Positions 1 to 11,789 of a DNA stretch of 64,000 nt are shown here, piece after piece. Numbering within the stretch: position 1 is the first letter of the stretch; the number at the start of each line of letters is the position of its first letter. The stretch spans positions 3,472,001 through 3,536,000 of the forward strand of contig JAUTDP010000002.1 of NCBI GenBank assembly GCA_033439795.1, given 5' to 3'. This stretch comes from Sordaria brevicollis (taxonomy: Eukaryota; Ascomycota; Sordariomycetes; Sordariales; Sordariaceae). Under the pieces are notes generated by a model that saw nothing but the letters and a program-made list of their open reading frames with translations, had not been told where the DNA came from and searched no databases. The position numbers and the translations under genes are program-made.

Positions 1-573
1 CATAAGTAGGTTCGAGTAATGCTTAGTTGTCCCAACAAAAATACCAACCGATATCCCACACTATATACTAGACACTGACATAGCAAAAACCACAACTCTA
101 GACCACGGACCTCTCAACATGTTGCTGTGATGCCCTCCCATCATGATAGCCAAAACCTTCATTTCCCAACACCACTCCTCGCCTTAATTTGCTACACCTC
201 CATCAACCGTTCATTTAGACCTCAGTTGGAAAAGACAAATACCACCGCAATCGCTCCTTTGGGTTCATCTCCGAATACCCTTCCAAAGGCTAGCAATGCT
301 CCCCATGCCATGCACCTCCTGCATGCAGTGCTTGAGTTCGATAAATTCGAGAAAAGTGCAAAGCATATCTCTAATTCACCTCTTCACATCCCGTATAAGG
401 TAATAACCACGTATAACCTCTTCCTTCCCAGCGCTCAGAAACTATGCAGTGTTCCTTCTCTGAACTTATACCCAAACCCTCCCTTTGTCGACCTTGATAC
501 CACCCATCTTCCCTTAACCGAGTGAAGGTTCATGTTTACGAACTTGCAGAACGCCCGTCCTCCTTCTTGCGGC
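1..573. other. Left-edge region without a supported gene
   Basis: Normal base composition, no RIP signature. The reading frame at 127-525 on the plus strand has no recognisable domain, low complexity and no convincing start context, so I do not call it. Nothing else is visible here. Confidence 0.5.
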
Positions 574-1098
574 CTAGCATACAAGCTCTTGATAGAACAT
601 TCCCTCAGAAGGTTGAAACCCAGCCCAGAAAGACGGGGGCAGAAAACAGGCGAGGATGGATAGATAACCGCCTGGATCGAGGGGGTAAGCATCACGAATG
701 GCGCGAGTGGCTGCGCGAGTGGCTGTACGTTTGGCACGAGTGGCACGCAGCTTCTGGATGGTCGTTTGGGTACGACGATTGTTGGCACGCTGCTGCTGCT
801 GCTGCTGCTGGGTGTTGTTAGTGTTGGTGCTGGTGCTGATGTTGTCAGTAGTCCCCGGCCAAGGGATGAAAACGATCCGAAATACAGAAGTGTCTTCGTT
901 GTTCGTGTCTTCAGTCTCAGGGTTGGAATTAGGCACAAAGGGACGGTCCTGACGAATTTGATGTCTGGCGGTGTGGTCTCTCTTGGAAGGCTTAGGGGGC
1001 GTGTGTGCCTTTGCTTTCGGTGGAGGCGAAGGGCGGCGATAGTTTTGGGCGTTGCGTTTGTGGCAGCCGCTGTCGCGCGGGCCTCGATGGTCGACCAT
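574..1098 (-). CDS. Hypothetical low-complexity protein (weak call)
   Basis: I do not recognise this protein. The 174-codon minus-strand frame is rich in Pro, Lys, Arg, Thr and Asn. It has a run of seven Gln (encoded by the CTG repeat at 790-810, read as CAG) followed by a basic Arg-Ala-Thr-Arg-rich stretch. The N-terminal two thirds look like a disordered basic protein. The last ~35 residues change character and may lie beyond an unrecognised splice site. Two other long frames overlap it (435-1253 on minus in another frame, 766-1134 on plus), so the choice of frame is uncertain. I prefer this one because of the Gln tract and the charged composition typical of fungal disordered proteins. It lies 1.2 kb from the transposon nest and could be a non-functional remnant. 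Confidence 0.28.
   Translation of the reverse strand: MVDHRGPRDSGCHKRNAQNYRRPSPPPKAKAHTPPKPSKRDHTARHQIRQDRPFVPNSNPETEDTNNEDTSVFRIVFIPWPGTTDNISTSTNTNNTQQQQQQQRANNRRTQTTIQKLRATRAKRTATRAATRAIRDAYPLDPGGYLSILACFLPPSFWAGFQPSEGMFYQELVC
790..810. repeat. (CTG)7 microsatellite
   Basis: Seven perfect CTG units on the plus strand. On the minus strand they read as CAG and encode the Gln tract of the hypothetical frame at 574-1098. Confidence 0.95.
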
Positions 1099-2321
1099 GA
1101 TGACGGCTCGAAGAGTTGGCAGTGTGGTGTATGAGAAGACCGATGAAGAAGTTGTTCGTTCGTGTGGTGCGTTGCAACGACTTGTGAGTGAGCTGCGAAT
1201 TTAGAGTTGATCCTGTGTATTGTCGGCTTTTCCACGCTCAGTCGGCAAGGCACGATTGATGAAGAACGGAGATAAACTTGTCCTACCCTTGATGGACTTC
1301 AGGAAAAATGAAGCAGGATGTTCAGGGAATCACTCTACTGGTTTATTGTAGACTGGTTGAGTTGGTCTCCTTCCTTAGACGGTCGGGAGGTAAGCCGGAA
1401 TGAATAGCAGAGTCGAAGATATGGTCGGAGGATTGAAACAAGTCTAGAAGATATGGATTCACAGGTAGTCGAGACCAGTATCGGGGTTTGTCAAGTCTGG
1501 TTGGGTTCAGATATTAAACTTTGTGTATGGGGAGTAAAATGAGGGAGAGAAGGAAATGTATGGTAGGACACCGAAACATGACTTTATATACTCTGAATGT
1601 GCGCAATAAATCTGGCCATTAGGGCAAACAAGATCATTGAGGCATTGTGCATCGCATATCCATGGATGTATTGGTACTGCAAGGCCGTTCATCGCGCTTC
1701 AGTCGTGCAAGTGAACCCGTCTTTGCTGCTCGTCAAATTTCTCGGTGTGCCTAGTAATGTTTAAGGAAGAGGCTAATTCAACCGAACCATGGAAATCGAA
1801 TCGCGTTATCGTCAATGAGAACGATCAGTGACGGCATGGATATATTGTTCAAGTGACGCCACGGAGAGATATCTCGACTCGAAGTGGAACCTGAAAGGTA
1901 CCTCATCGTGAAGTGTGCCTGTGAAAGTAGCACGTTGCTTCTGGTAGCTGGTTTTGCTGTATGGCCGTAGCGGTTCCGACAGAAACGGTACCCGTTAGGT
2001 CACGAGGACTGGTGCTTTTCACTTGCCTGCTCATGCTGAAATCTAACGACGGTGTCAAAGTGTTGCTGTGAATGTGACTGTCGGATCCGCATCACGGCGA
2101 TGCCTTCCACTTGGACTGCACGAATGCGCTTACATCGGATGAGGAGACACTCCAAGATTTTGTGTTCATGCAGAGTGCTGATGTAATAAGGGTGAGTCAA
2201 GAGATTTGCTCAAATTCTGGATAATGCGCATTCAATATGCGTGAAGTGAGAAGAGAAGAGTTGATTTATCGTATCTGGCCGACAATAGTTGTTACTTGCA
2301 AGGTGGAAGAGGAAATCGAGG
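1099..2321. other. Intergenic region left of the transposon nest
   Basis: Normal-composition sequence with only short, featureless reading frames on both strands. No RNA gene or repeat was recognised. It ends at the 8-bp duplication created by the hAT insertion. Confidence 0.5.
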
Positions 2322-2329
2322 TTCGAGAG
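2322..2329. repeat. Left 8-bp target site duplication of the hAT element
   Basis: TTCGAGAG, repeated exactly at 21585-21592 on the other side of the element. An 8-bp duplication is the hallmark length for the hAT superfamily. Confidence 0.93.
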
Positions 2330-2354
2330 CAGCGGTGGAAATAAGTCAAATACG
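2330..2354 (+). repeat. hAT left terminal inverted repeat
   Basis: Starts CAGCGGTGGAAA. The first 13 bases pair with the right end without mismatch; after that the two ends align imperfectly, with a gap, up to a shared TCAAATACG. Confidence 0.88.
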
Positions 2355-2699
2355 CTTGGCAAATATAAATAAATATAAATAAATAAGCAAGCAAGTTCGA
2401 CTTTTCGGATATTTGACCAAGTTAAATACGAAGTCATATTTAATTTGAATATTTGGCCGCCTTTTTGGCAACCCGGTAGAATCTTTAGGTTAAGGTTATA
2501 AGCGTCAAAAATTATATTTTTAACCCTTGAAAGATCGACCTACCTTAACCTTCAAATTTATATATCCTAATTACTAATAGCTTTCGAATTTAGAATTCGA
2601 ATTTAGAATTTAGAGTTTAGACTACTAAAATTTTAAACTTTTAGAATCTAGATTTTTTTATATTCTATAGCGTATTATAAATAAAAGCAACGTAATTGC

Positions 2700-4942
2700 C
2701 GTATATTCGAAGTTATATCGTTAAACTTTAATAATACTATTAAAATAACGCTACTAATTCTATTATATTATTAATTCTCCTCTCCCTTATTACTAATTAT
2801 TTCTAACCTCTATTAATATTATTATATTTAATACCCGTTATCGAAAACCTCCTTAACGTACCCGCCGCCGTCCTTAACCGCGACGAAACCACCTTTACCA
2901 CTAATTATATACCCTCTATTTCCCTTAAAAATTCGCCCTCCCTCGTTATTATAATTATTACGTTAGGTAAAAATAACCGTCTTCCTATTATTCGTTAATT
3001 CGCTATATTAAAGGATATTTACCCCGAAAACCTCCCCGCCGATATTAATAAATAGCCGAGGGTTAAAATTAAAGGCGACGATTATATATTAGAAATTTAA
3101 CTTAATCGCTACGTAAAAAGGAGTTTTTAGGTTACTAATTACGGTATTTATTTAATTAAAATAAATAAAAATACGGAAATTAACAACTACTAATATTATA
3201 ACTTTTATTATAATATTTACTTTATTTATACGACTAATTTTGCTATTATTTATTTATACTGCGCTTATTATATTACCGAGCCCGTTAGCGAAGAAGAGGT
3301 TAATAAATTGATTAAATTGCGGCCTAAATCGGTCGTTAACCTTATTTACGATTAATTTCGTACCCCTATTCTTAAATTTATTAGGGAGAGTTTTCGCGAT
3401 ATAGTAGTAAACGTATTTATTACTATAAAGTTCCTATTCGTTTTCGTAGAGAACCCCGCCTTTAAAATACTCCTTTAATTAATAAATAGTAATATAGTAG
3501 AGCGTTTATTACTTAATTCTCGATATTTTATTATTATATAGGCTATTAATAAATATATTTACTTATATATTAAATTGAAAGAGCGGTTAGCTAATTCCTA
3601 TAACTTTAAATACTTTTCCTTCGATTTTTAGACTTCTCCCAATAGGTTAACTATTATCTCGGTTTTTATTTATTACGTAGATTATTTGCGTATATTTAAA
3701 AATAATTTACTTAATTTTTTTAAAGTTTATAGTAATTATATTAATAAAAACTTTACGGTAATATTATTTAACGTTATTAAAATATACGAAATCCACCCTA
3801 ATAACGTTAATTATTTCTAATATAATAATATAGAAATTAATAACCGATGCGTTTATTATTTTATTAAAGGATTTTGGCTAATTATAAATAATAAAAAAAT
3901 AGAGGCCGAAGTATTTTAACGTCGATTATACTATTTCGGTTACGTTTTTAACCTCAATGCGAAGGCCGCGGTTAAAATTAGTAAAGGAGATATCCCCGAA
4001 TTTATTAATCTCCCCCCCTATTTTATTCTTATTAACGAAGATATTATAATACGGGAATAGCGTAAAGAGGGTCCTATTAACCAATTATATAATGTTATTT
4101 AATATATTAAAAGAAGTCCCTAATATTGCGCTAAATTTAGAGAAATTATCTAATTTAACCGTAGTAATACCTTCGATAATAAAATTCAACCTTAATTTAA
4201 TACTATTATAAAAAACCTATACGATTCCCTCTTCCCTATAATTACCATTATATTTAATAATATAATATAATAGAATTTTAATTATTATATAATTTATTAC
4301 GCTTAGAAATTACATAAATATATTAATTATTATATTAATAAAATTATTAACCTTTAAAATAAGAAAAAATAGTTACCGGTTAAAAATTAATTTAATAACG
4401 ATAATTAAGGGATTTTTACCGTTATTATAAAAGTAATAAAACTATTCGAAGATTTTACTAAAACTTTTAAAAAGCGCAGTCTATATTTCCTATTAATTAT
4501 ACCTTCTCTTTACCGTTTTATTAATAAATTTATCGAAATGCGTGTGCGTTTTTAAAGTAGTATTACTTTCGAGCCTTTCAAAGGATTAACGATACCCGAA
4601 TTTAATATTACAGTAGCGGCTACCCCTCTTCCTACTTAACTGCGCCCCTATAAACACGCCCGCATTGGCTAACCTTCCTAATTTACCTAATTTATTTAAC
4701 TTTCCTCTTAAACTACTACTTCGATTTAAAATAATAATTAATATACTCCCCCCGTTAATTACGTTAACGATATAATTAATAAGGGTATAGAAATAGTCGG
4801 CGTATTTATTAAAAGGGTTTTAATTAAATTAAAAGAATATAAGGGATATATAGAGGAGAATTCCGCGTATTGGATAATTTTCATCTTATACCCTAATTAC
4901 TACGGGAGGTAAATATCCTAGAAGGTTAACTTTATTGAATAG
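2700..4942 (+). pseudogene. hAT transposase relic, N-terminal and central part
   Basis: One plus-strand frame can be followed through many TAA and TAG stops, nearly all explainable as C-to-T or G-to-A changes. Recognisable hAT features in order: a segment with a TSPN core (around 3620-3650) matching the family's region after the first catalytic Asp, and a segment reading YYFGYVFNLNAKA (around 3925-3965) matching the conserved CxxHxLN region. A third stretch near 4860-4920 resembles the start of the C-terminal dimerisation domain. The frame stops abruptly at 4942, where the Gypsy-like element is inserted, and resumes at 20896. The start is approximate because the N-terminus is too decayed to place. 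No intact product is possible. Confidence 0.82.
4938..4942. repeat. Left 5-bp duplication of Gypsy-like element A
   Basis: AATAG, repeated exactly at 20891-20895. Confidence 0.9.
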
Positions 4943-5197
4943 TGTTACGGCGCTAGCGGACAGGGTCCCTATTTAGCGGACCGGTTGTCGCTCGGGCGGT
5001 CACCTGACAAAGGTTGACCGCACTAGCGCACGTGACTGCGTGCCGCCTTCGTAGGTCGCCCGCGCCCAAGTATAAAACCCTAGTGCGGGGCGCGCCCTTT
5101 ATTCGTTTTTCTTCTTTTCTTCTTTATTTTATAATTCTACAATAAACCTAAATTCAACGTATTAAACTTATCTCTCGTAACTACGTCGCTCGTAATA
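4943..5197 (+). repeat. Element A left LTR (255 bp)
   Basis: Starts TGTTACGGCG and ends at the decayed equivalent of a CA terminus (ATA). It contains a TATA-like TATAAAACCC near 5070 and a CpG-rich central part that RIP has left alone. Differences from the right copy are transitions. In the last ~90 bp this copy mainly carries G-to-A changes, while the right copy carries C-to-T. Confidence 0.92.
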
Positions 5198-5289
5198 ATT
5201 ATAAAATTATTTTTAATATATTAAGGAGGTATTTAAATATTTTAAATTTATTTACCGATTAAAGTAATTATAATATATACCCTCGTAAT

Positions 5290-6743
5290 TAATTATAATA
5301 GCGTATACCCCCGACGAGAAGGCTGCCGTAGCTAAAACCGTTAAATTATTTACTACCGAGAATATTCAAATAAATAAGGCTTAAAAGAAGAATATATCCG
5401 ATAAATTCGCAATTGAGTAAATTAAATTTAATATTACGGATATACCTATTATTCTTAATATAATTATTTAGTAAAACGATACTTTTAAATATCATTCGTT
5501 TAACGATATTACGATCGGTACCCTTAAAGAAAAGTAAGATATTTAATTATATAATATTAATAAATTTAATCTAAAGGATTACGATATTCCGGAGGATATA
5601 AATAAAATTATTATATTTTTTAATTAGGAAATTATTAATAAATTCGCCGACGTTTATTATACGTTTAATACGGAGGATTTATTCGGCTTCCTATATATAA
5701 AAATTAATACGATTGCGAAGTATTAGGCCTAATATAACGAAGGTTATTTAGCTTTTACCTTTAAAGTTCTAATAGCTACGGGTTAAAATTATTAAAATTA
5801 AAATAATAATAATATTTTATTAATAAATTTCGATATTTTTAAATCTATTGTCGAAAATCCCGAAGGCGTATATATTATTTTTAAGGAAATTAAATTGCGA
5901 ATTATTTTAACCGAGGCTATTCTTTCTTAATAATAGGGATATTAAATTATCGCTATTAATTTAAATATTAATTTAGGATAAATGTATAAATACGCCGCTA
6001 ATTTATTAAAATATTAAAAGAACGCCGAAATAAATAACGAACACTTTTGTAAGGATTTGCGTAAAGAATAAAGTAAGAATGTATTTTTAATGCGTTAATT
6101 ATTAGAGGCCCGCGGAAGTGAGGATTCCGACTTCGAATTGGACGATTACGAGACTTTACGTTATAAAAACGCCGCGTTGCGCGAAAAGAACCGTAAGTTT
6201 TAAGCCTAATTTATTACGCTACGTTAAATTACCGATTATTCTAATAAGGGAGCTTAAAATAATACCCCGTTTAATAATAATTAGAACAATAATTTATTTA
6301 ACGATAGAGAGGTTTAGAATAATATTCCGTTTAATAACGGCTGTACTAATAGATAGGGTACTCTTTACGAATAAAAAGATAATATTTCAATTAAAGGCTA
6401 CTTTTCCTATCCCCGCTTTTTAATTAAATGGAATAAGACCCGTTGTAATTTAATTAAGAAAGAGAAGGAGTTCGCCAAAATTAAAGATAACCTAATAATT
6501 ATAAAGGTTTAAATCGAAGAATTGGGAGGAGTAGTAGTTGCCCGGGATAGCGACGTAGCCGATTTATATATTATAGTCGCTACTTTAATTAAAGAGAATA
6601 TCGACCTCTATAAGGAAAATATTAATCTCCGTAAAAAGAAAGTCGCCTTTTTAATTCCTAAAAATTTCAAGCGCTACGATTGTGCCGACCGTGCCAATTA
6701 TAACGAAGATAGTAACGAAGGAGGCCGTCGTAAGGAGACCTTT
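5290..6743 (+). pseudogene. Element A gag relic, 5' part
   Basis: Plus-strand frames broken by TAA and TAG. The longest surviving piece (about 6522-6743) is Asp-, Glu- and Lys-rich and looks like the acidic or coiled-coil upstream part of a fungal Gypsy gag. The frame runs into the CCTTT duplication at 6739-6743, where element B is inserted, and continues at 15439. Assignment as gag is by position and continuity with the downstream capsid-like part. Confidence 0.6.
6739..6743. repeat. Left 5-bp duplication of Gypsy-like element B
   Basis: CCTTT, repeated exactly at 15434-15438. Confidence 0.88.
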
Positions 6744-7062
6744 TATTACGGTAGTCAGGGTTTACTTAAAACTCTAAATATCCTTGATGAATAATTAATA
6801 ATATTAAAATAAGAAAGCGAAATATAGAAGGAAAGGAAATAGGCTGTAGTTTGCGTCGCGAAGGATCCTTTTAAGGATTACGACGCGTAGGATCTACTCC
6901 TTATAATTTAGGGTAGATCCTTCCCGTTTCCGGCCCGCCGGCCGATAGCGCCGGCTAATAATTCTATATACGACTATAATTATAATCGCGGCGCCGGGTC
7001 GGTTCCTCAATTAACCTCACTTAATACCCTACTCTATATTTAATTGTATATATCCGGTAATA
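6744..7062 (-). repeat. Element B left LTR (319 bp)
   Basis: Begins TATTACGGTAGTCAGGG and ends GGTAATA. It aligns without indels to 15115-15433. A CpG-rich core (about 6925-7010) survives because RIP prefers CpA. This is the downstream (3') LTR for the minus-strand element. Confidence 0.92.
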
Positions 7063-7079
7063 TATACTGGGCTTTATAA

Positions 7080-10000
7080 ATAAATTATTATTATCCTTAA
7101 TAATTCGTTACTTCTTTAAAATCTTCTTCGAATTTTTCTTCCGGGTAATATTTATAAAAATAATTAGGGTATACGCTAACCTTTTTCCATTTTATTCCTA
7201 ATAATCCTTTATTAACTCCTTAATTCCTTTTATTTCTTCTTCTTTCTTCTATTTATTAAATTTATTACTATAACCTTTCTATTTAACCTAAAATTTAATA
7301 ACGCCTCTACGTAGAACTTTATACTTAACGATATAATCTAATTTATATTGGAATCCCGCTTCCGGATTTAAATTTTAAAAATCCTCTATTGGGCTAGGCA
7401 ATAAAATAATACGTTAGAACGGATCTTCGGCAAAGGCCTTCTTTAAATATACGATAGAAATTATTAAATGGATATTCTATATAATATTAAGGAAGTTTAA
7501 TTTAAAAGCTAATTTACCGACCTTTTATAATATTTTGAATAATCCTACGCACTATTAGGAGAATTTATAGGATAATTAATTTCGAAGGTAATAACCGTAA
7601 TAAAATTTTAAGAATATTTTATCTCCGATTTTAATATTAACGGGTTTTTTACCGGGGTTATAGTAACGTTTAATTTTTATTATAACGAAGTCGGATACGA
7701 ATTTAACTTCTTTTTTAATCGAATTTCTAAAGGCGGGGTTATATATTTATATAAAATCGTTAAAGGATTTTAGCGGGCCTCGAAGTTTATAATTGAAGAG
7801 GTATTTATAAGGGGATATTTTAATAACGTTAATATATATATTATTAAAATTCTATTATAAAATAAATAAAATTATTAAATAATTTTCCTTAGGGTAATTA
7901 AAAGTATAAAAGCGGATGGCGATTTTAACGCTCTAATTCTTTCGTTTAAACGCTCTATCTCCTTAGGGGTAATATATTATAATTATTAATAATTTAGTAC
8001 CTAAAGTAAATTATATACCTTTTTAGAATATTAAAGTAAATTTATAATCTTGGTTAAAAATAATACCTAATAATATTCTTTAATCGTATAATATTAATAA
8101 ATATACGAAGGTAATTCCTTATTTTTATACCGTATAAATAAAATAATTAGGGATAAATAATATCCGTTTAAATACTACGTCGGTAATTAGTATTAAAGTA
8201 TTGAAGATTTTATATTTAAATAATTTTTATAGAGAATTTTTTACTAGTATTTCGGATAAACCGATAATAAAATTAATAGCTAAAATATATATTAATAAAG
8301 CGTTATCGGCCTTAGGGCGGATAGGTTAAAATTTTCCTATTAGGGCTAATTAATCCGTTTAATTTAAATTATAAAAGGGGTAATTTCGAACGTATTATTT
8401 TATTAAATATATTTTATTAACGATAGAAAATCCTTTTAAATTATATAATATATAATCTTAACCGAAATAGTACTTTTTATCGTAAGCGAATTTAAAGATA
8501 GTTTAAACGTAATTATATAGGATGTATAATATTTTCTCTAGGTATTTAATATATATTAGGCCGTTATTTATAAAAAATAGGTACTTAAACCGTCGAAAAA
8601 TTATAACGTTTTCGTTATTTAATCGAAAGTCCCGTAAATTTTTAATTACTATAATATATTTCTTATCCGTTTTATACGCCTTTACGAATCATTCCTTTAA
8701 AGCGTTATTTATAATCGCTTTTATTATTACTAAATATATTTAATCGATAATTAGGGTATTATTCTAAATATCGTTTAGGATTAGAGTACTATTTAATTTT
8801 AAATCCGTATCGTCCTTAATATAGAATTAATTTAAAATATTAAGAACGAAATTTAATTTCCTAAATAAATAATAAACCTTAATATTATATTAAGAAAGGT
8901 AAATAAACGCGTTAATTAAGCGGCGATTATCTTTATTTATTAAGGATATATATAATAATTTCTATTCGATAATCCCCTTCGTAACCGCGTAATTTATAAG
9001 AATAATAACGGTTTTATTATACGAATAGATGCGGGTACGGAACTTCTTTACTATTTATATTAATATAATTACTTCTAATTTTAAAGGATTATATTAAAAT
9101 TCTATTAAAGTAAAGTATTTATTTAAAAATAAAATAAGTAATATTTAATTCGCCGGGATAGAAGTGCCGGGGGTTTATTCGTAATTATCTTTTAGGTAAA
9201 ATAATATAGCGCCGTTCTTTCTCTTTAAAGAGCCGTTAATTTAAAGGAAAATTTATTTATTGGGGTTAAGGTAATAAAATATACAACTATTGTAAATTTC
9301 CTTTTAAAGGGCGTTAAAAGTAGCGAATTCTTTAACGGTAGGGGTAAAGCGGATATAATTATAATAAGCGGTACGCTTTACTAATTTATTATTAATTATT
9401 ATTCCTTTAATTCTTTTAATAACTAAGAGGTTTATTTTTCTTTATTAAAGGGGTTTAAAGAATTAAATATAATAGGCGATAAAATATTATAAGAAATTAA
9501 CACTTCCTAAATATATTTCGAAGGCTTTTAACTACGCCGGAAATTCGAATTTTCGGAAGGTTTTAATATATTATTCTATATTCTATAAACTTAAATTATC
9601 GATACGGAAGCTTAATAATTCTATATTAAGGTAGCCTAAGAAGGATTTCTTTAGTAATAAAAAAATATTCTTAAATACGAATAAATTAAAAATAATTTTT
9701 AAATACTTTACGTACTATTTTTAAATATTTAAAACGATAATAATATTATCGATATAAACCCGGTAATAATTTTTATAATCGGTTAAAAAGCGGTCTATAA
9801 AACGCTAAACGTAGGCCGGGGTATTTTTAAAATTTTTTTAAATAATAATTAATATTTCTAACCTTCTATAAGTAATAAAGGTTAGCCGGTTATAATATAA
9901 TAATTATACCCCGAATTAATAAAAAAAAACTATAGTATTAATAATAATTATATATTTTTTCCTACGTATAAATATAATTACTTCCTTTTATAAGAAAAGG

Positions 10001-11700
10001 AAATAATTGTTTAGTACTATTAAATTATTAATTACTTTTATATCGATTATTGGCCGCGCTTTCTATTTCCCGTTTCTAATCTTTTTTTATATAATAAATA
10101 CTAAATAGGCGAAAAGCGTCGCTTAAGTAATTTATTATATTTTGCTTTAACGATATAAAATATTAAAGATTTCGTTAATTACAGCTTAATCTTTCCGGCT
10201 TAATAAATATAATTAAGTTATTACCTTTTAGTTCTATTATCCCTTTACTAATAGAATACGTATATAATCCTCCTTTAATATATTTATTAAATTTTTTTCC
10301 TTTTATAATAAAGGGAAATCCTTAACAATATTTTTTAAAATATTAATATAACCCTCGTATATAATATAAATATATACCCCTTCTTCGGTTATAATTTTAA
10401 GGCTATTTATTTTAATACCGAATATCGAATATTTTTCTAATACGGCGGGGGGTTTTTCGTAATTATACGCGGTAATTTTAATAGCGGGGGATAAATTTAT
10501 TTCAAAATTAACCGGCGGGATATAATTTTTAATAATTTATTCAATAATTTTATTTATTATTAATATAAAATTTTCGTTTAATACGTTTAATATTCGAATA
10601 AAGAAAGTAATTATTTCGACGTTTAATTAATCGTTAATAAAATATTTATTATCTTTATATTCTTCGATATACTTTACGTACTACTTTTTCCCGATTTTTT
10701 TTATATTACGAATAATATTCTTAAATAGGATAAATTTAAGGGTTCGATAATTTATTATAACGTTTACCGCTATATCGTTTTTAAAATTAAATATAAAATT
10801 CTTTCTTTTAAGTAAGGGTTTATAATATATAGGGATTAATATTTCCTTTCTTAATTATAATATTACGGCCTTTTAAATAATAATTTTACGGGTATATTTT
10901 ATTAAATATCGTTAAATTTAGAAAAGCGTTATTAAGGGGCCTATATTAAGGAAAATAATAATTTCGGTATTATAATTAATATTAGTTTATTGGGGGTAAA
11001 GAAAGGAATTAATTAAGAATAAGTTTAATTATAACCGGTCTATTATTTATACGGCGGTTTTTATTTTTATAAAGCCCGGTTTTCCGTCAATTTCCCCTTC
11101 GAAATATAAATTAAAAGTAGCCTATTTAAACAATTTAGTAAAACTCCCATTTATTCCTCTAATTTTAATAGCGTATTTAATAGAAATAATATATTTAAAG
11201 GTTATTAAAAAGGCCCGGTCGATAATAAATTTTATTATTCTTAAATCCGCGTATACTTTTATTTCTTCAACGGTTGGAGAAAATCGAGCCTTAATACGAA
11301 AATAAATATAATTAAATAAAAATCCCTTTAGGATTTCCTTTTTTTAATATATTAAAGCTTTATATATTACAAAATTATTTATAGGCGTTACCGCCTTTAA
11401 GGGGTAAAATCTCTTATAATTAACTTTCGTATTTTCGTATTTGTTAAAATAATAGAATAAAGCGTTTTTAAAAAGTAATACGTTTAAATAATATATATAA
11501 ATATATTTAACGGAGCTTTTTATAAAAAAGGATAATAATTTACAATAAAACGGGTAAACCTTTATATATTTTTACTTTATTTTTATTAATTAAAATATTT
11601 TATAATAATTAATATACTTTAATTTAGAATTAAATATATTAAAGGTATAAAAAGTATTATTTTCGTTATTAAATTTAAAACCGTAGGAGGCGGATAAATT
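7080..11700 (-). pseudogene. Element B pol relic
   Basis: Minus-strand frames with many TAA and TAG stops. Seen from high to low coordinates: a reverse transcriptase segment with YIDN at about 9743-9757 in place of the family's YxDD (GAC to AAC is a RIP-type change), RNase H-like sequence (about 8700-9500), integrase-like sequence (about 7500-8500) and a basic chromodomain-like tail near 7100-7350. Protease is presumed between 10700 and 11700 but I could not pin it down. Order and the integrase-after-RT arrangement indicate Ty3/Gypsy. Non-functional. Confidence 0.75.
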
Positions 11701-11789
11701 ATTAATATAAACCGCCTAATTTAAATTTAAATTAATATTTTTATTCTCATCCTCTATATAATTAATTCAATCCTTACAAAAATTACAAT

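Noticed and set aside
127..525. 132-codon plus-strand frame at the left edge
   Set aside because: No recognisable domain, composition close to random translation, and no supporting context.
435..1253. 272-codon minus-strand frame overlapping the weak hypothetical gene
   Set aside because: It competes with the frame at 574-1098, reads the repeat as Ser and lacks domain features. The other frame is the better of two weak candidates.
6744..7062. Paired 319-bp repeats (with 15115-15433) as a segmental duplication or a tandem host repeat
   Set aside because: They are terminal, of equal length, have TG...CA-type ends and flank a pol relic with a 5-bp target duplication, so they are LTRs.
8522..8743. 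73-codon plus frame inside element B
   Set aside because: Lies antisense to the pol relic in RIPed DNA; hydrophobic only because of AT-rich codons.
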